A stretch of 64,000 bases of DNA, taken from the NCBI RefSeq assembly GCF_001644665.1, contig NZ_CP011393.1, positions 632,001 to 696,000 on the forward strand. The letters run 5' to 3'. The notes beneath the pieces were generated by a model. That model was not told the origin of the DNA and searched no databases. It saw nothing but the letters and a program-made list of their open reading frames with translations. Made by a program: the position numbers and the translations under genes. Below, piece after piece: positions 37,852 to 45,510 of this stretch (positions within the stretch are counted from its first letter, which is position 1; each line of letters starts with the position of its first letter). The stretch comes from Fervidobacterium pennivorans (GTDB lineage: Bacteria; Thermotogota; Thermotogae; Thermotogales; Fervidobacteriaceae).

Positions 37852-37893
37852 CACGTTGAGACGGTGGTCTTGATGTCGCGGGTAGATAAGTAA
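37852..37893 (+). pseudogene. 3' remnant of a second rlmD-like methyltransferase gene
   Basis: The 14-codon end of a frame reads HVETVVLMSRVDK then TAA. This matches the end of rlmD at 35222-35262 (HVETVVLMSRV), with 14 identical bases GTTGAGACGGTGGT and several changes nearby, so it is a diverged paralogue rather than an exact att duplication. The rest of that gene is missing. A hairpin AAAAGCC/GGCTTTC at 37902-37924 follows. From 37691 to here no gene is seen. Confidence 0.5.
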
Positions 37894-38018
37894 GAGTGTA
37901 GAAAAGCCTTGAAATAAGGGCTTTCCGGGGTTAGAGCGCAATAATCCGATGAGTAAAAATCATGAAAATATCGGCTCAAGGGAACAAGTCCAAAGGCATG
38001 ATTTCGAACGTGACAGAG

Positions 38019-38110
38019 CGATTTAGATAACATACGTTTGCGTGTGGTCGATTTAGATAACGTGGGCTTGAAGTGGTCGATTTAGATGCCATTTTTCAAG
38101 TTTCCAAATT
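38019..38110. repeat. Array of ~30-base spaced repeats (CGATTTAGATAAC)
   Basis: CGATTTAGATAAC occurs at 38019-38031 and 38049-38061, with shorter CGATTTAGAT at 38078-38087 and a diverged CAAATTAGATATC soon after. Copies 2 and 3 share GTGGT in front, and the period is 29-30 bases. Ends of IS21-family elements often carry such multiple transposase-binding repeats, so this may be a solo end of an IS21-type element other than the istA remnant at 39537. Regulatory binding sites are the alternative. The surrounding 37894-38139 has no gene. Confidence 0.45.
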
Positions 38111-38139
38111 AGATATCTTGGGAGCAAGGAGTTGTGTAA

Positions 38140-38700
38140 ATGGGGAGAAACTATAATGTTATTGAAATTATAAAAGTATATATTTTGGGGAGCATAGCCT
38201 ATTTAATTGGCGGTATCACTTCTTTATCGTTTGAATGGATCAGAGAAAATACATTTTTATATCCAAGAGTACCGTTAATTGCTGCAGGTTTGGGTGGCTT
38301 ATTAGTAGGAATTTTGCTTAATGGATGTAGAAAACAAGACTTGCTCAGATTCTTGATCATATCAATTACTTCATATTTGGCAGTAATTCTTATCAATTTT
38401 ATGTTGTTGACGAGCACATTTGGGCAAGAGTTTTCATTAGCCCAAATCGTATTTCGAATTATGCTACCTGTTATTGTTTACAGTGTAGTCTTTGGAATTC
38501 AATTGCACGGATGGCAATCGATACCCCACTTTTTGATTTCGAGCTTTTTTTCAACGTTGCCAATTTTAATACTCGTTTTTGTTTTCTACTTAAATAAAAA
38601 TACACCATTAGGCTTTGAAAGCCTTTGGATGTACATCTCTTTAGGTGCCTCTGTTGCTGTATCTATAAAGTCCTACAATATAGCAGATGTCAAGGACTAA
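38140..38700 (+). CDS. Multi-spanning membrane protein of unknown function
   Basis: The 186-residue protein has about five hydrophobic helices (near 12-30, 45-62, 70-92, 105-122, 135-152, with one more toward the end) and no motif that I recognise. A GGAG-type site is seen before ATG 38140. Low GC and location between mobile DNA suggest it is accessory. It could be intact, as the length and stop look normal. A CCCAGGATG motif shared with ends of the IS481-like element lies just after it at 38721. Confidence 0.5.
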   Translation: MGRNYNVIEIIKVYILGSIAYLIGGITSLSFEWIRENTFLYPRVPLIAAGLGGLLVGILLNGCRKQDLLRFLIISITSYLAVILINFMLLTSTFGQEFSLAQIVFRIMLPVIVYSVVFGIQLHGWQSIPHFLISSFFSTLPILILVFVFYLNKNTPLGFESLWMYISLGASVAVSIKSYNIADVKD

Positions 38701-38828
38701 TAAAAGTTTCGGATTTATTCCCAGGATGTAAACATGAGACCTATCGATATCTATCTAGCCCCCTAATAGATTTGGAGAAAAAATGCGTAATATGTTAGCA
38801 TAAATAATAGAAATAGGGGGTAATTGAA

Positions 38829-39083
38829 TTGGCTAAAAAACAATATAGTTTAGAATTTATAGAACAAATAATAAATGAGTGTCAGGAGACTGGTAATGTT
38901 GCAATAGTTGCCCGTAGACATAATATATCAGCAAGTACAATACACACCTGGATTAGTAAAAAACGCCAAAGAGGCTCTGTAGCATCACTACCTAAAACTA
39001 AAGAAGCAAGATATAAGACAATGGAAAAACAATTAAAAGAAATAAGCACTGAAAACGATATGTTAAAACGTCTAATAGCCTAA
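38829..39083 (+). CDS. IS3-family OrfA (transposase helix-turn-helix subunit)
   Basis: The 84-residue protein has an N-terminal helix-turn-helix (EFIEQIINECQETGNVAIVA, then HNISASTIHTWISKK) and a C-terminal leucine-zipper-like helix ending LKRLIA, the usual OrfA layout. TTG 38829 follows AGGGGG. The downstream OrfB is broken, so the element is dead. The left end probably begins near 38757 (AGCCCCCTAATAGATTTGGAG is longer than the usual IR; its inner part resembles IS3 ends). Confidence 0.75.
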   Translation: MAKKQYSLEFIEQIINECQETGNVAIVARRHNISASTIHTWISKKRQRGSVASLPKTKEARYKTMEKQLKEISTENDMLKRLIA

Positions 39084-39097
39084 AAATAATTAGATTT

Positions 39098-39570
39098 AGC
39101 AATTTTAAGGGAACTAAGGGATAAGACAAACTCTCGGTAGCCGACAAAGTTGCTATTGCTAAAAGGTGGATCCAAAAAGGATATAGAGTAACTATTGTCC
39201 TTGGCTTTGTCGGTTTATCTTTATCCACCTACTACTGTATTGCTAGAAATAATATAAATAACAAAAATAAAGCACAACAGCATAAACCAGGACGCAAAAT
39301 TTCTGGTTATACCCAGGATAAAAAGGGTAATAAGATACCTGATGAAAGTGTAAAAGAACATCTCTGTGAGCTTATAACTGGTGATGGCTATCCCTATGGT
39401 TATAAGAAGCTGACCACTTGTTTACAAGAGGATTATAAGCTGGTAATTAACCACAAGAAAGTATATAGATTATGTAAAGAACTAGATATTTTGCGTCCCA
39501 AGAGAAAAACATACCCTAATCGTCCCAGGAAGTTAGCTAAACGCGAGAAAATAACTGGCTCCAATCAACT
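39098..39570 (+). pseudogene. IS3-family OrfB fragment, frameshifted and truncated
   Basis: Translated pieces such as LAILRELRDK, then in another frame VADKVAIAKRWIQKGYRV and GYPYGYKKLTTCLQEDYKL, VYRLCKELDILRPKRK and REKITGSNQL, follow the order of IS3 OrfB N-terminal domains. A frameshift lies near 39130. The gene stops at about 39570, where an istA fragment on the other strand begins, so the catalytic DDE domain is lost. Confidence 0.75.
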
Positions 39571-40766
39571 TTCAACAGATTATCAAATTTCTTTAGGTTC
39601 TCCTCACATATCTTGTTAAGCTCTTCTTTTTGACCAACTCTCATTAGCATTAGCTGTTTGTAATCTTCATCGTGATAATTGATACTTTTTTCATCAATAA
39701 CATGTATCCTTAACAGGTTTGTGTTATAATAAATATAAATTTTGTTTTCCACCTCCTTTACTTGGACTGTTTTTCCTATGTATTCGGGTGGAACAGAGTA
39801 TTTACTTCCCTTGTAGTAAATCAGAGAGTCCTTTTGGACTTTAACTGACTTGTAGGAATTTAGGTAACTCTCTATTAACCTTTTGTCTGGCAAGGGTTGT
39901 AAATACTCTTTTTCTTTTTGAAACAGAAGAGCAGGTGGGACTTGAGTTGTTTGATTTGGCTGCATACTGACCTTTGCGTTTATCTCTTTTATTATCCTTA
40001 CTAAGTCCTCTTCTGTTTCAAATTCACCCTGTTATGGCAGTATCCAATCTATAAACTTGTTTGCTGCTTCAACTTTTCCTTTTGTGTACGAATGTCTTGG
40101 TTTGCACAGTTTCACTTCAAACCCAAAGTCTTTTGCAAAACTTTTAAATCTTGAATTTACTTTAATTTTCTCACCTGTTATATCAACAACTGCTGCTGCA
40201 TTGTCAAATAAAATCTCTTTAGGTACTCCGCCTATATCTTTGAATATTCTTATTAGACTTTCTATTAATTCTTCTTGAGTTTTTGTCCTGTTTATCTCAA
40301 AGCAGCAATATCTTGAATAACCTAATTTAAAATCAAGAACATTAATAACAAACTCCTCTCCATTTCTTGAGACAAGCTTTATATTCTCTTTCCAATCAAC
40401 TTGCGCTTGCTCACCTGGATCTGTCTCAAATCTTGGGTGACCTTTTACTTTCTTCTCTGGCTTTAATCCTTTTTTCTTAACATACTTATTGAAATTTGAG
40501 TATGTTCCTATTGTCTCATCTTTTGATTTTAAATACTCATAAACACCCTTGACTGTAACTCCTTTGATAGCAAGCTTTGATTTTATCTCATCATAGTATT
40601 TGTCCAATTTACTTGGTTTATTTCTATTCTTAGGTTTTCCTTCATAACCCTCATAATACTTTTTTACTGTTCTTCTGTCTATCCCATATATTCTTGCAAG
40701 TTCTGAAAAGTTAGGTTTCATTTTCATCGCCCTTATCATGTTTAAATGTGCTGTTAAGTTCTGCAT
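39537..40766 (-). pseudogene. IS21-family istA, with an in-frame stop and lost 3' end
   Basis: The frame beginning at 40766 encodes the IstA helix-turn-helix (MKPNFSELARIYGIDRRTVKKYY), the DDE segment (FETDPGEQAQVDWKENI, ILFDNAAAVV, SYTKGKVEAANKF) and continues in the same frame after a TAA at 40032-40034 (WILP-stop-QGEFETEEDLV). The C-terminal end, VDWSQLFSRV, is read from IS3 sequence, so the junction is near 39570. istB is absent. The element is non-functional without outside help. Confidence 0.85.
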
Positions 40767-40863
40767 TTGATATCCCTCCTCACTATGAGAAAGGATATCA
40801 TATCAATGTACAATTTTGTACATCCTTATATTCCACTTTCAGTACATTTTTATTTTATCATTA
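40767..40863 (-). mobile_element. IS21-family end region
   Basis: Upstream of istA lie an 8-base-arm inverted repeat ATGTACAA-TT-TTGTACAT at 40807-40824 and a further AGTACAT near 40843, typical of multiple binding sites in IS21 ends. The element appears to end near 40863, where a LacI frame begins directly after TAA. Confidence 0.5.
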
Positions 40864-41458
40864 ACACGTCGTTATAGACTTTCGAGTTGATGAGATCGAT
40901 TTCGATGTGGTCAACGTGGATAACGTAACCGGTGGTTATCTGGCTATGAAATATCTTTACGACCACGGACACAGAGATATATTGTTTATCCCTGGTCCTG
41001 AGTTATCTCCAGCAGCGCAAGACAGGGAAAAAGGTATTCGCAAGTTCCTCGATAAAATATCAAAGAAAGATGAAGTAAAGGTGTACCTTGGTGAACACCG
41101 TGGGTACGACTCCGAGCATGGATGGGTTAGTGTAACACAACATCTAAACAAATACGGATTGAACTTCACCGCAATATTTGCCGTAAACGATTGGGCGGCT
41201 CTTGGCGCAATAGATGCACTGAAAGATTACGGTATAAAGGTACCTGACGAAGTATCGATAATAGGTTTCGACGATGCACCGTTTGCACAATACACAAACC
41301 CGAGATTAACAACTGTGATGCAACCACGCTGGGAGATGGGCACAACCGCAGCACAACTTTTGATAGAACGTATCCTTGACAAACATCTCAGATTACCAAG
41401 AAACGTTATATTACCCACAAAAATAATCGAACGAGAATCTGTGAAAAAGATAATGTGA
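40864..41458 (+). pseudogene. LacI-family regulator, C-terminal fragment cut by IS21
   Basis: The open frame starts HVVIDFRVDEIDFDVVNVDN without a start codon and covers about 198 residues of the periplasmic-binding-like effector domain, with DHGHRDILFIPGP, AAQDREKGIRKFL, FAVNDWAALGAIDALKDYG and VSIIGFDDAPFAQYTNPRLTT. The DNA-binding helix-turn-helix and hinge are missing and are not found elsewhere in the window. This was probably a sugar-responsive repressor. An ATG at about 40943 would give only part of the effector domain. Confidence 0.85.
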
Positions 41459-41471
41459 TCATATGAAAACA

Positions 41472-41521
41472 AAACCATCCCCGGAAAGATTGTTTGATAG
41501 TCTCTGGGGATGGTTTATTTT
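41472..41521 (+). terminator. Terminator after the LacI fragment
   Basis: AAACCATCCCC (41472-41482) pairs with GGGGATGGTTT (41506-41516), followed by ATTTTT. It is placed between convergent genes and may also affect the minus-strand ABC operon that ends at 41532. Confidence 0.85.
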
Positions 41522-41531
41522 TGCAAACATT

Positions 41532-42347
41532 TTAAAACCCATGTACTCCTTTTTGGCGTGCTTTGTGTTGGAGTATAACGTAACTCAAGTAACCAGCGAT
41601 AATATAGAGAAAAGATATCACTGTGAAAATCATAAACTCACTTTTCAAATCAAAAATCGTTTTTGTACCCATCAGAAAATGTCTTGATAAATCTAAGCCC
41701 CACGTAAAAGGAAAGACGTACGAAACGTAACGTAAGAACTTCGGTAATACGGTCACTGGAAAGAACATCCCACCTATCAAAGGTGCAGCGTTTCCTACCA
41801 AGCTTACCAGTTCATCGGCGTCCTTTAAAAGTAACGTTAACCCAAAGAAAAGGAAGACAAATCCGAACGATGCAATAATGGAAATAACAAATGAACATAT
41901 AAAAAGTAACAAGTTTAGTGGTTTTATTGTCAATAAATTGCTCAAAAGTGCAAGTATTAATATAGGTACAGATTCTATGGTTACTCTTGAAATGCCGAAC
42001 ACACTCCAAGATAGAATGTACTCAAGTCCGCTCACTGGTGTTAAGAAAATTTCTTCAAATTGTCCTATTCTCATGTAACGTCTCAATGTGAAGATTACTC
42101 CCCACAGAATTTCAACGTAATTCCAGTAGGCAGCACCAAGCGCAAGGTAACCGAAGATATTCGTTGTATTCGATGTCCCATAGAAAAACTTTACGATATT
42201 CGATTTACTACCAAGATAGTACAAGAATAATAACGGAATTATTGTGAGCAATGGCACGAAGAACGAACCGTAAAAATCTATCTTGTACCTTTTAGCCGAA
42301 AGAAATTGTGCTTTAATCAAGTACAAACCTCTTACCATTCTTCCCAT
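41532..42347 (-). CDS. ABC-2 type permease, second copy, of the peptide cluster
   Basis: The 271-residue protein has six membrane helices in the ABC-2 (DrrB/NodJ) layout, with MGRMVRGLYLIKAQFLSAKRY at the cytoplasmic N terminus and a central YILSWSVFGISRVTIESVPI helix. It would form a heterodimer with the 42332 permease and use the 43117 ATPase to export a substrate. It overlaps the preceding gene by 16 bases and ends the operon. In context with the peptide and maturase genes, export of the modified peptide, or immunity to it, is the most economical role. Confidence 0.82.
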   Translation of the reverse strand: MGRMVRGLYLIKAQFLSAKRYKIDFYGSFFVPLLTIIPLLFLYYLGSKSNIVKFFYGTSNTTNIFGYLALGAAYWNYVEILWGVIFTLRRYMRIGQFEEIFLTPVSGLEYILSWSVFGISRVTIESVPILILALLSNLLTIKPLNLLLFICSFVISIIASFGFVFLFFGLTLLLKDADELVSLVGNAAPLIGGMFFPVTVLPKFLRYVSYVFPFTWGLDLSRHFLMGTKTIFDLKSEFMIFTVISFLYIIAGYLSYVILQHKARQKGVHGF

Positions 42348-43120
42348 TCTCCTTTTTGCCTTATCAAGTGTTCTGCTTTTTTCAACATCGCAACACCGAC
42401 AACAAGATACACTACACTAATGATACTCACTGTAAGTAAATTAAAGAAAAACTTCGTAACATCGTTGGAGTTTAAGATTACCCTTCCAGCTTCGATTAAA
42501 TACGTTAATGGCAGTAAGTAACTTGCTATACGAATATAGAACGGGAAATTGCTAACAGGATTTACCATACCAGATAGAAGACCTATTCCGTACTGAATCG
42601 AATAATTTAAAGTTCCGATGCGTTTGTACAGAAGATTCAAACCAGCAAAAAATATCGAAAAGAAAGTAATATAAAGCCCACTCACAAGTAACAATAAAAA
42701 GAAATAGAACGATAAATAAATATCTATGCCAAGCAACCAAAAAAACAAGAGTGTGAAAAGTGTTATGTACAAATTCATAATGAATGTATCAATTGCTTTT
42801 GAAAATAAAAATGCAACTGTGGAAATCGGTGATAAAACAATTGTTACAAGTGTTCCTTCCATACGTTCTTCCGAAAAGCCATCACCAACACCGAAAAAGT
42901 ATTGATTCAACCAATACCAAAGGAGTGTACCAATAAGTATGTTGTTTACTATATCTTGCTGAGTTGTTATCTTTGCACTGAAAACGTACGGTGCAATCAT
43001 AAAAAATGGAGTGAGCGCCATATTTATCCAGACAAATTTGTACTTCCTACGCACTTTCAAGTCTTTCATCGCTAAGATAAACACACTTTTTAAAGTATCC
43101 AGCACGTTCTTCACCTTCAT
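42332..43120 (-). CDS. ABC-2 type permease, first copy, of the peptide cluster
   Basis: The 262-residue integral membrane protein has about six helices and the ABC-2 pattern (ILIGTLLWYWLNQYFFGVGDGF, then FSEERMEGTLVTIVLSP, where the EGTL-type coupling segment is conserved). It starts ATG 43120 overlapping the ATPase stop as ATGA, so translation is coupled. It is a paralogue of the next permease only at the fold level. Role as in the neighbour: half of an exporter pore for the peptide product. Confidence 0.82.
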   Translation of the reverse strand: MKVKNVLDTLKSVFILAMKDLKVRRKYKFVWINMALTPFFMIAPYVFSAKITTQQDIVNNILIGTLLWYWLNQYFFGVGDGFSEERMEGTLVTIVLSPISTVAFLFSKAIDTFIMNLYITLFTLLFFWLLGIDIYLSFYFFLLLLVSGLYITFFSIFFAGLNLLYKRIGTLNYSIQYGIGLLSGMVNPVSNFPFYIRIASYLLPLTYLIEAGRVILNSNDVTKFFFNLLTVSIISVVYLVVGVAMLKKAEHLIRQKGEWEEW

Positions 43121-43854
43121 TCGTTTTCAGCATATTCGGAAGATTGCAAAAAGAGTTCAGAAAGCTGGTTGTAAACATCTTTACTTGCGAAAATATCACC
43201 GTACCTTGAAATAAGCTCAATTTTTCCATTTTTCAGAAGTACTATCTTTGCATCCTCACTCAAATTGTGCAGTATGTGACTTACCATAACGACAGTCACA
43301 CCATCTTTGCTCGACTTTTCTAAAAAAGAATTAACCTGAATGACGGCGTTAACATCGAGACCATTCAAAATCTCATCTATGAAGAGAATCTTTGGTTGAT
43401 GAATTAAAGCTTTACAAAGTAACAATTTCTTACGCATTCCAGTTGAATAATCTTCAACGAGCTTATCTTTGTCATCGTATAAACCAAAAAAGTTAAGTAA
43501 CTCTTCGGCACGTTCTATTCGCTTCTTTTTTGGAACATTGTAAATTCCACCGAATATGTCAAGGTTTTCCCAAGCCGTTAGCTTCCAATATAAACTTCTT
43601 TCGTTAGCAAGCACAACACCGATATACCTTGCGAGTTTTTTCCAGTGCTTTTTTACGTCAAAACCTAAGATGTTCACTTCACCTTCATCTGGTAAAAGTA
43701 AACCTACCATGATTCGCAAAAGCGTACTCTTACCAGCGCCGTTTGGACCTACCAATACGGTGAATTCACCTTCTGAAATGTTCAAACTTACATTTTCAAG
43801 CACTCTTTGGTCTCCAAAGGATTTACTAACACCTTTCAATAAAACAAGACTCAA
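43117..43854 (-). CDS. ABC transporter ATPase of the peptide cluster
   Basis: The 245-residue nucleotide-binding domain has Walker A GPNGAGKSTLL, a Q-loop region, the signature YSTGMRKKL (an LSGGQ variant typical of DrrA/CcmA-like exporters), Walker B ILFIDEIL and the H-loop VSHILH. No peptidase domain is fused, so it cannot itself cleave a leader. TTG 43854 overlaps the maturase stop as TTGA. It energises the two ABC-2 permeases that follow. Confidence 0.9.
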   Translation of the reverse strand: MSLVLLKGVSKSFGDQRVLENVSLNISEGEFTVLVGPNGAGKSTLLRIMVGLLLPDEGEVNILGFDVKKHWKKLARYIGVVLANERSLYWKLTAWENLDIFGGIYNVPKKKRIERAEELLNFFGLYDDKDKLVEDYSTGMRKKLLLCKALIHQPKILFIDEILNGLDVNAVIQVNSFLEKSSKDGVTVVMVSHILHNLSEDAKIVLLKNGKIELISRYGDIFASKDVYNQLSELFLQSSEYAENE

Positions 43855-45098
43855 GGAACGATCACCCTTTCTTGATTTAATACATATAATTCAATTAAAT
43901 CTGAACTATACAATGTTTCTAAAAATTCTTTCCAACAATCTTTCGGAGTTTGCTTTAAAAATGAGTTGTATTTACAGCCACCATCACAAATTGGAAGAAA
44001 AGTACAACTCATACAAGTTTTATCATGAGAAATGGATTCTAAGAAATTAGCATATTTTTTAATGAATATCTCTTCGTTAGACATTATCTCTTCGTAATTT
44101 GCGATTTTGAAATTACTTACTCCAATTCCAGAAATACAATTGTATACATCACCATTCGGAGCTAAGACAAGGTCGGATTCTTTTTTGTATGTGCAAGGCC
44201 AAACATTTAGAAAATCGATGATCCTAAAGCCAAAATTAATCACAGATTTGACTGCTTCAACGTATTTTTCGGCGTACTCTTTTTGACAAATATTGATTCC
44301 TTTTAATGATAATCCACCATTTTCTGGATTCGTTAATAAACCAATATTAAAAATAACCCTTTCTGATAATACTTTCACTCCGAATATCTCAACGAGCTCG
44401 TCTAGCATCTTCTTGTAATAAAAATTAGAGTTTGTCTCATCTAAAACGGTATGAATCACCACAGTTGAATTTGAATAACAAAATATTTTACTCATGTTAT
44501 CCATTATTCTGTCCCAACTACTTGCCCCATCTTTTCGTGGACGTCTTGCATTATGGAGCTCTCTTGGACCATCTAATGTCAACTGAATAACTCCAAATTT
44601 TCTGTGGTTTAATATTGAAAACAAATCATCAAAAACAAAATTTCCATTTGATATTATATTAAACTGTTTAAACTTTTCTTCAGATTCAATTTGTTCAAGA
44701 ACCTGCTGCAAATAATCAATTTTTAGCGAAGGTTCCCCGCCAAAAAATGTAATAATAAATGATTTTGGATTGAAGATACTGAGAAGTTTTCTGTAAAGTT
44801 CCACTTTCTTCACAGTTTCAATTTCCAGTTGGGTTTTGTCTATTTTTGGTCCATTTTGCATGCAATATACACAACTTAAATTACAATCATAGGTAATTGC
44901 ATCTGTTATTGACAAAGTATCGTTTGAATATTTTATCTTATTATTAATATAATTCATTAATGCAATTCTTTCATCTGAATCATAACTTTCGAATTTTGTG
45001 TTCAATGAGTTCTTATTTACTATCTTAATTTCACGCATTAAAAGATCATAATATATTATCTTATCATATTTATCAATTTTTACAACAAATCTACTCAT
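43851..45098 (-). CDS. Radical SAM/SPASM peptide maturase
   Basis: The 415-residue protein has the radical SAM cluster motif CNLSCVYC (Cys 72, 76, 79), FFGGEPSL in the SAM-binding part, TLDGPRELHNARRP, and a C-terminal SPASM domain with cysteines in CISG, CMSCTFLPICDGGC and CW, which hold auxiliary 4Fe-4S clusters. This layout is characteristic of enzymes that modify ribosomal peptides by thioether, C-C or other radical links. The N-terminal ~60 residues may be a peptide-binding RRE-like part. A 32-codon peptide gene is 108 bases upstream. GGAGG at 45110-45106 marks the start. Confidence 0.9.
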   Translation of the reverse strand: MSRFVVKIDKYDKIIYYDLLMREIKIVNKNSLNTKFESYDSDERIALMNYINNKIKYSNDTLSITDAITYDCNLSCVYCMQNGPKIDKTQLEIETVKKVELYRKLLSIFNPKSFIITFFGGEPSLKIDYLQQVLEQIESEEKFKQFNIISNGNFVFDDLFSILNHRKFGVIQLTLDGPRELHNARRPRKDGASSWDRIMDNMSKIFCYSNSTVVIHTVLDETNSNFYYKKMLDELVEIFGVKVLSERVIFNIGLLTNPENGGLSLKGINICQKEYAEKYVEAVKSVINFGFRIIDFLNVWPCTYKKESDLVLAPNGDVYNCISGIGVSNFKIANYEEIMSNEEIFIKKYANFLESISHDKTCMSCTFLPICDGGCKYNSFLKQTPKDCWKEFLETLYSSDLIELYVLNQERVIVP

Positions 45099-45117
45099 TT
45101 CGGTTCCTCCCTATTTC

Positions 45118-45187
45118 GAATTTCAGTTATTTATTCTGAAATTCAAGTCTTCTAATTCGATCCAATAAAATATTAGACCCGGGTCTA
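45118..45187 (-). promoter_or_regulatory. Two hairpins between peptide and maturase genes
   Basis: GAATTTCAG (45118-45126) pairs with CTGAAATTC (45136-45144) around nine bases, just before the maturase ribosome site. TAGACCCGGGTCTA (45174-45187) is a perfect palindrome soon after the peptide stop. In peptide-maturase operons such elements often reduce downstream expression so that peptide is made in excess; here that is an inference. Confidence 0.5.
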
Positions 45188-45206
45188 GTAACATTAAACC
45201 ATTAGG

Positions 45207-45305
45207 TTATTTTTTACTAATCTCAATGCTCGCACATCTTTGACTTCTATTTATACAACCACCAAGTGGAACATTACCATTGATTAATCTTTTCAAAATA
45301 TTCAT
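45207..45305 (-). CDS. Candidate RiPP precursor peptide (32 residues)
   Basis: A complete small frame is read on the minus strand, with AAGGAGG at 45319-45313 and ATG at 45305. The peptide has a basic amphipathic start (MNILKRLING), a Gly-Gly at 15-16, Cys17 and Cys24 (GGCINRSQRC), and the tail ASIEISKK. Length, a Gly-Gly before the first Cys, and two cysteines six residues apart fit a leader plus a 16-residue core. The gene is first in the operon with a radical SAM/SPASM enzyme. The modification type cannot be stated; a Cys-based thioether is one option. I recall that T. maritima has a comparable peptide-rSAM-ABC locus around TM1316, which should be compared. Confidence 0.78.
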   Translation of the reverse strand: MNILKRLINGNVPLGGCINRSQRCASIEISKK

Positions 45306-45349
45306 CTGTTATACCTCCTTGTAAGAATCAATAATTTTTAACACGATTT

Positions 45350-45407
45350 ACTCTGCGCAGAGTTATTTTAATTATATCAAAAAAAAAAAAAAAAAAAAAA
45401 AAGTCAA
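45350..45407 (-). promoter_or_regulatory. Promoter of the peptide cluster with a 24-T spacer run and start-site palindrome
   Basis: On the minus strand, TTGACT (45407-45402) and TATAAT (45376-45371) are separated by 25 bases, nearly all T (24 T in total at 45402-45379). The normal spacing is 17, so loss of about eight T would give a consensus promoter. Just beyond the -10, ACTCTGCGCAGAGT at 45363-45350 is a perfect 14-base palindrome at the expected start point, a good operator position. No other promoter for the operon is seen. Confidence 0.65.
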
Positions 45408-45462
45408 TACTGTAACACCATATTCGTTGAATAGAAATAAAATCACCTATAAGATATAAAAA

Positions 45463-45497
45463 ATCCCCCGACGAAGTTAAATGTGTTTCCGGGGGAT
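45463..45497 (-). terminator. Terminator of the nfnAB operon
   Basis: On the minus strand ATCCCCCG (45497-45490) pairs with CGGGGGAT (45470-45463), followed by six T. It separates the nfn operon from the peptide cluster promoter. Confidence 0.88.
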
Positions 45498-45510
45498 GTT
45501 CATTTCTCAA

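Noticed and set aside
35222-37893. The two rlmD-type 3' ends as exact att sites of the serine recombinase
   Set aside because: The copies share 14 and 8 identical bases but differ at several positions, more like diverged paralogues than a crossover duplication.
41463-41687. A plus-strand frame after the LacI fragment
   Set aside because: It spans a terminator hairpin and the end of the permease gene and has no homology that I can see.
45328-45510. A minus-strand frame with eight Phe in a row
   Set aside because: It is only the translation of the T24 promoter tract and the terminator; it is not a gene.
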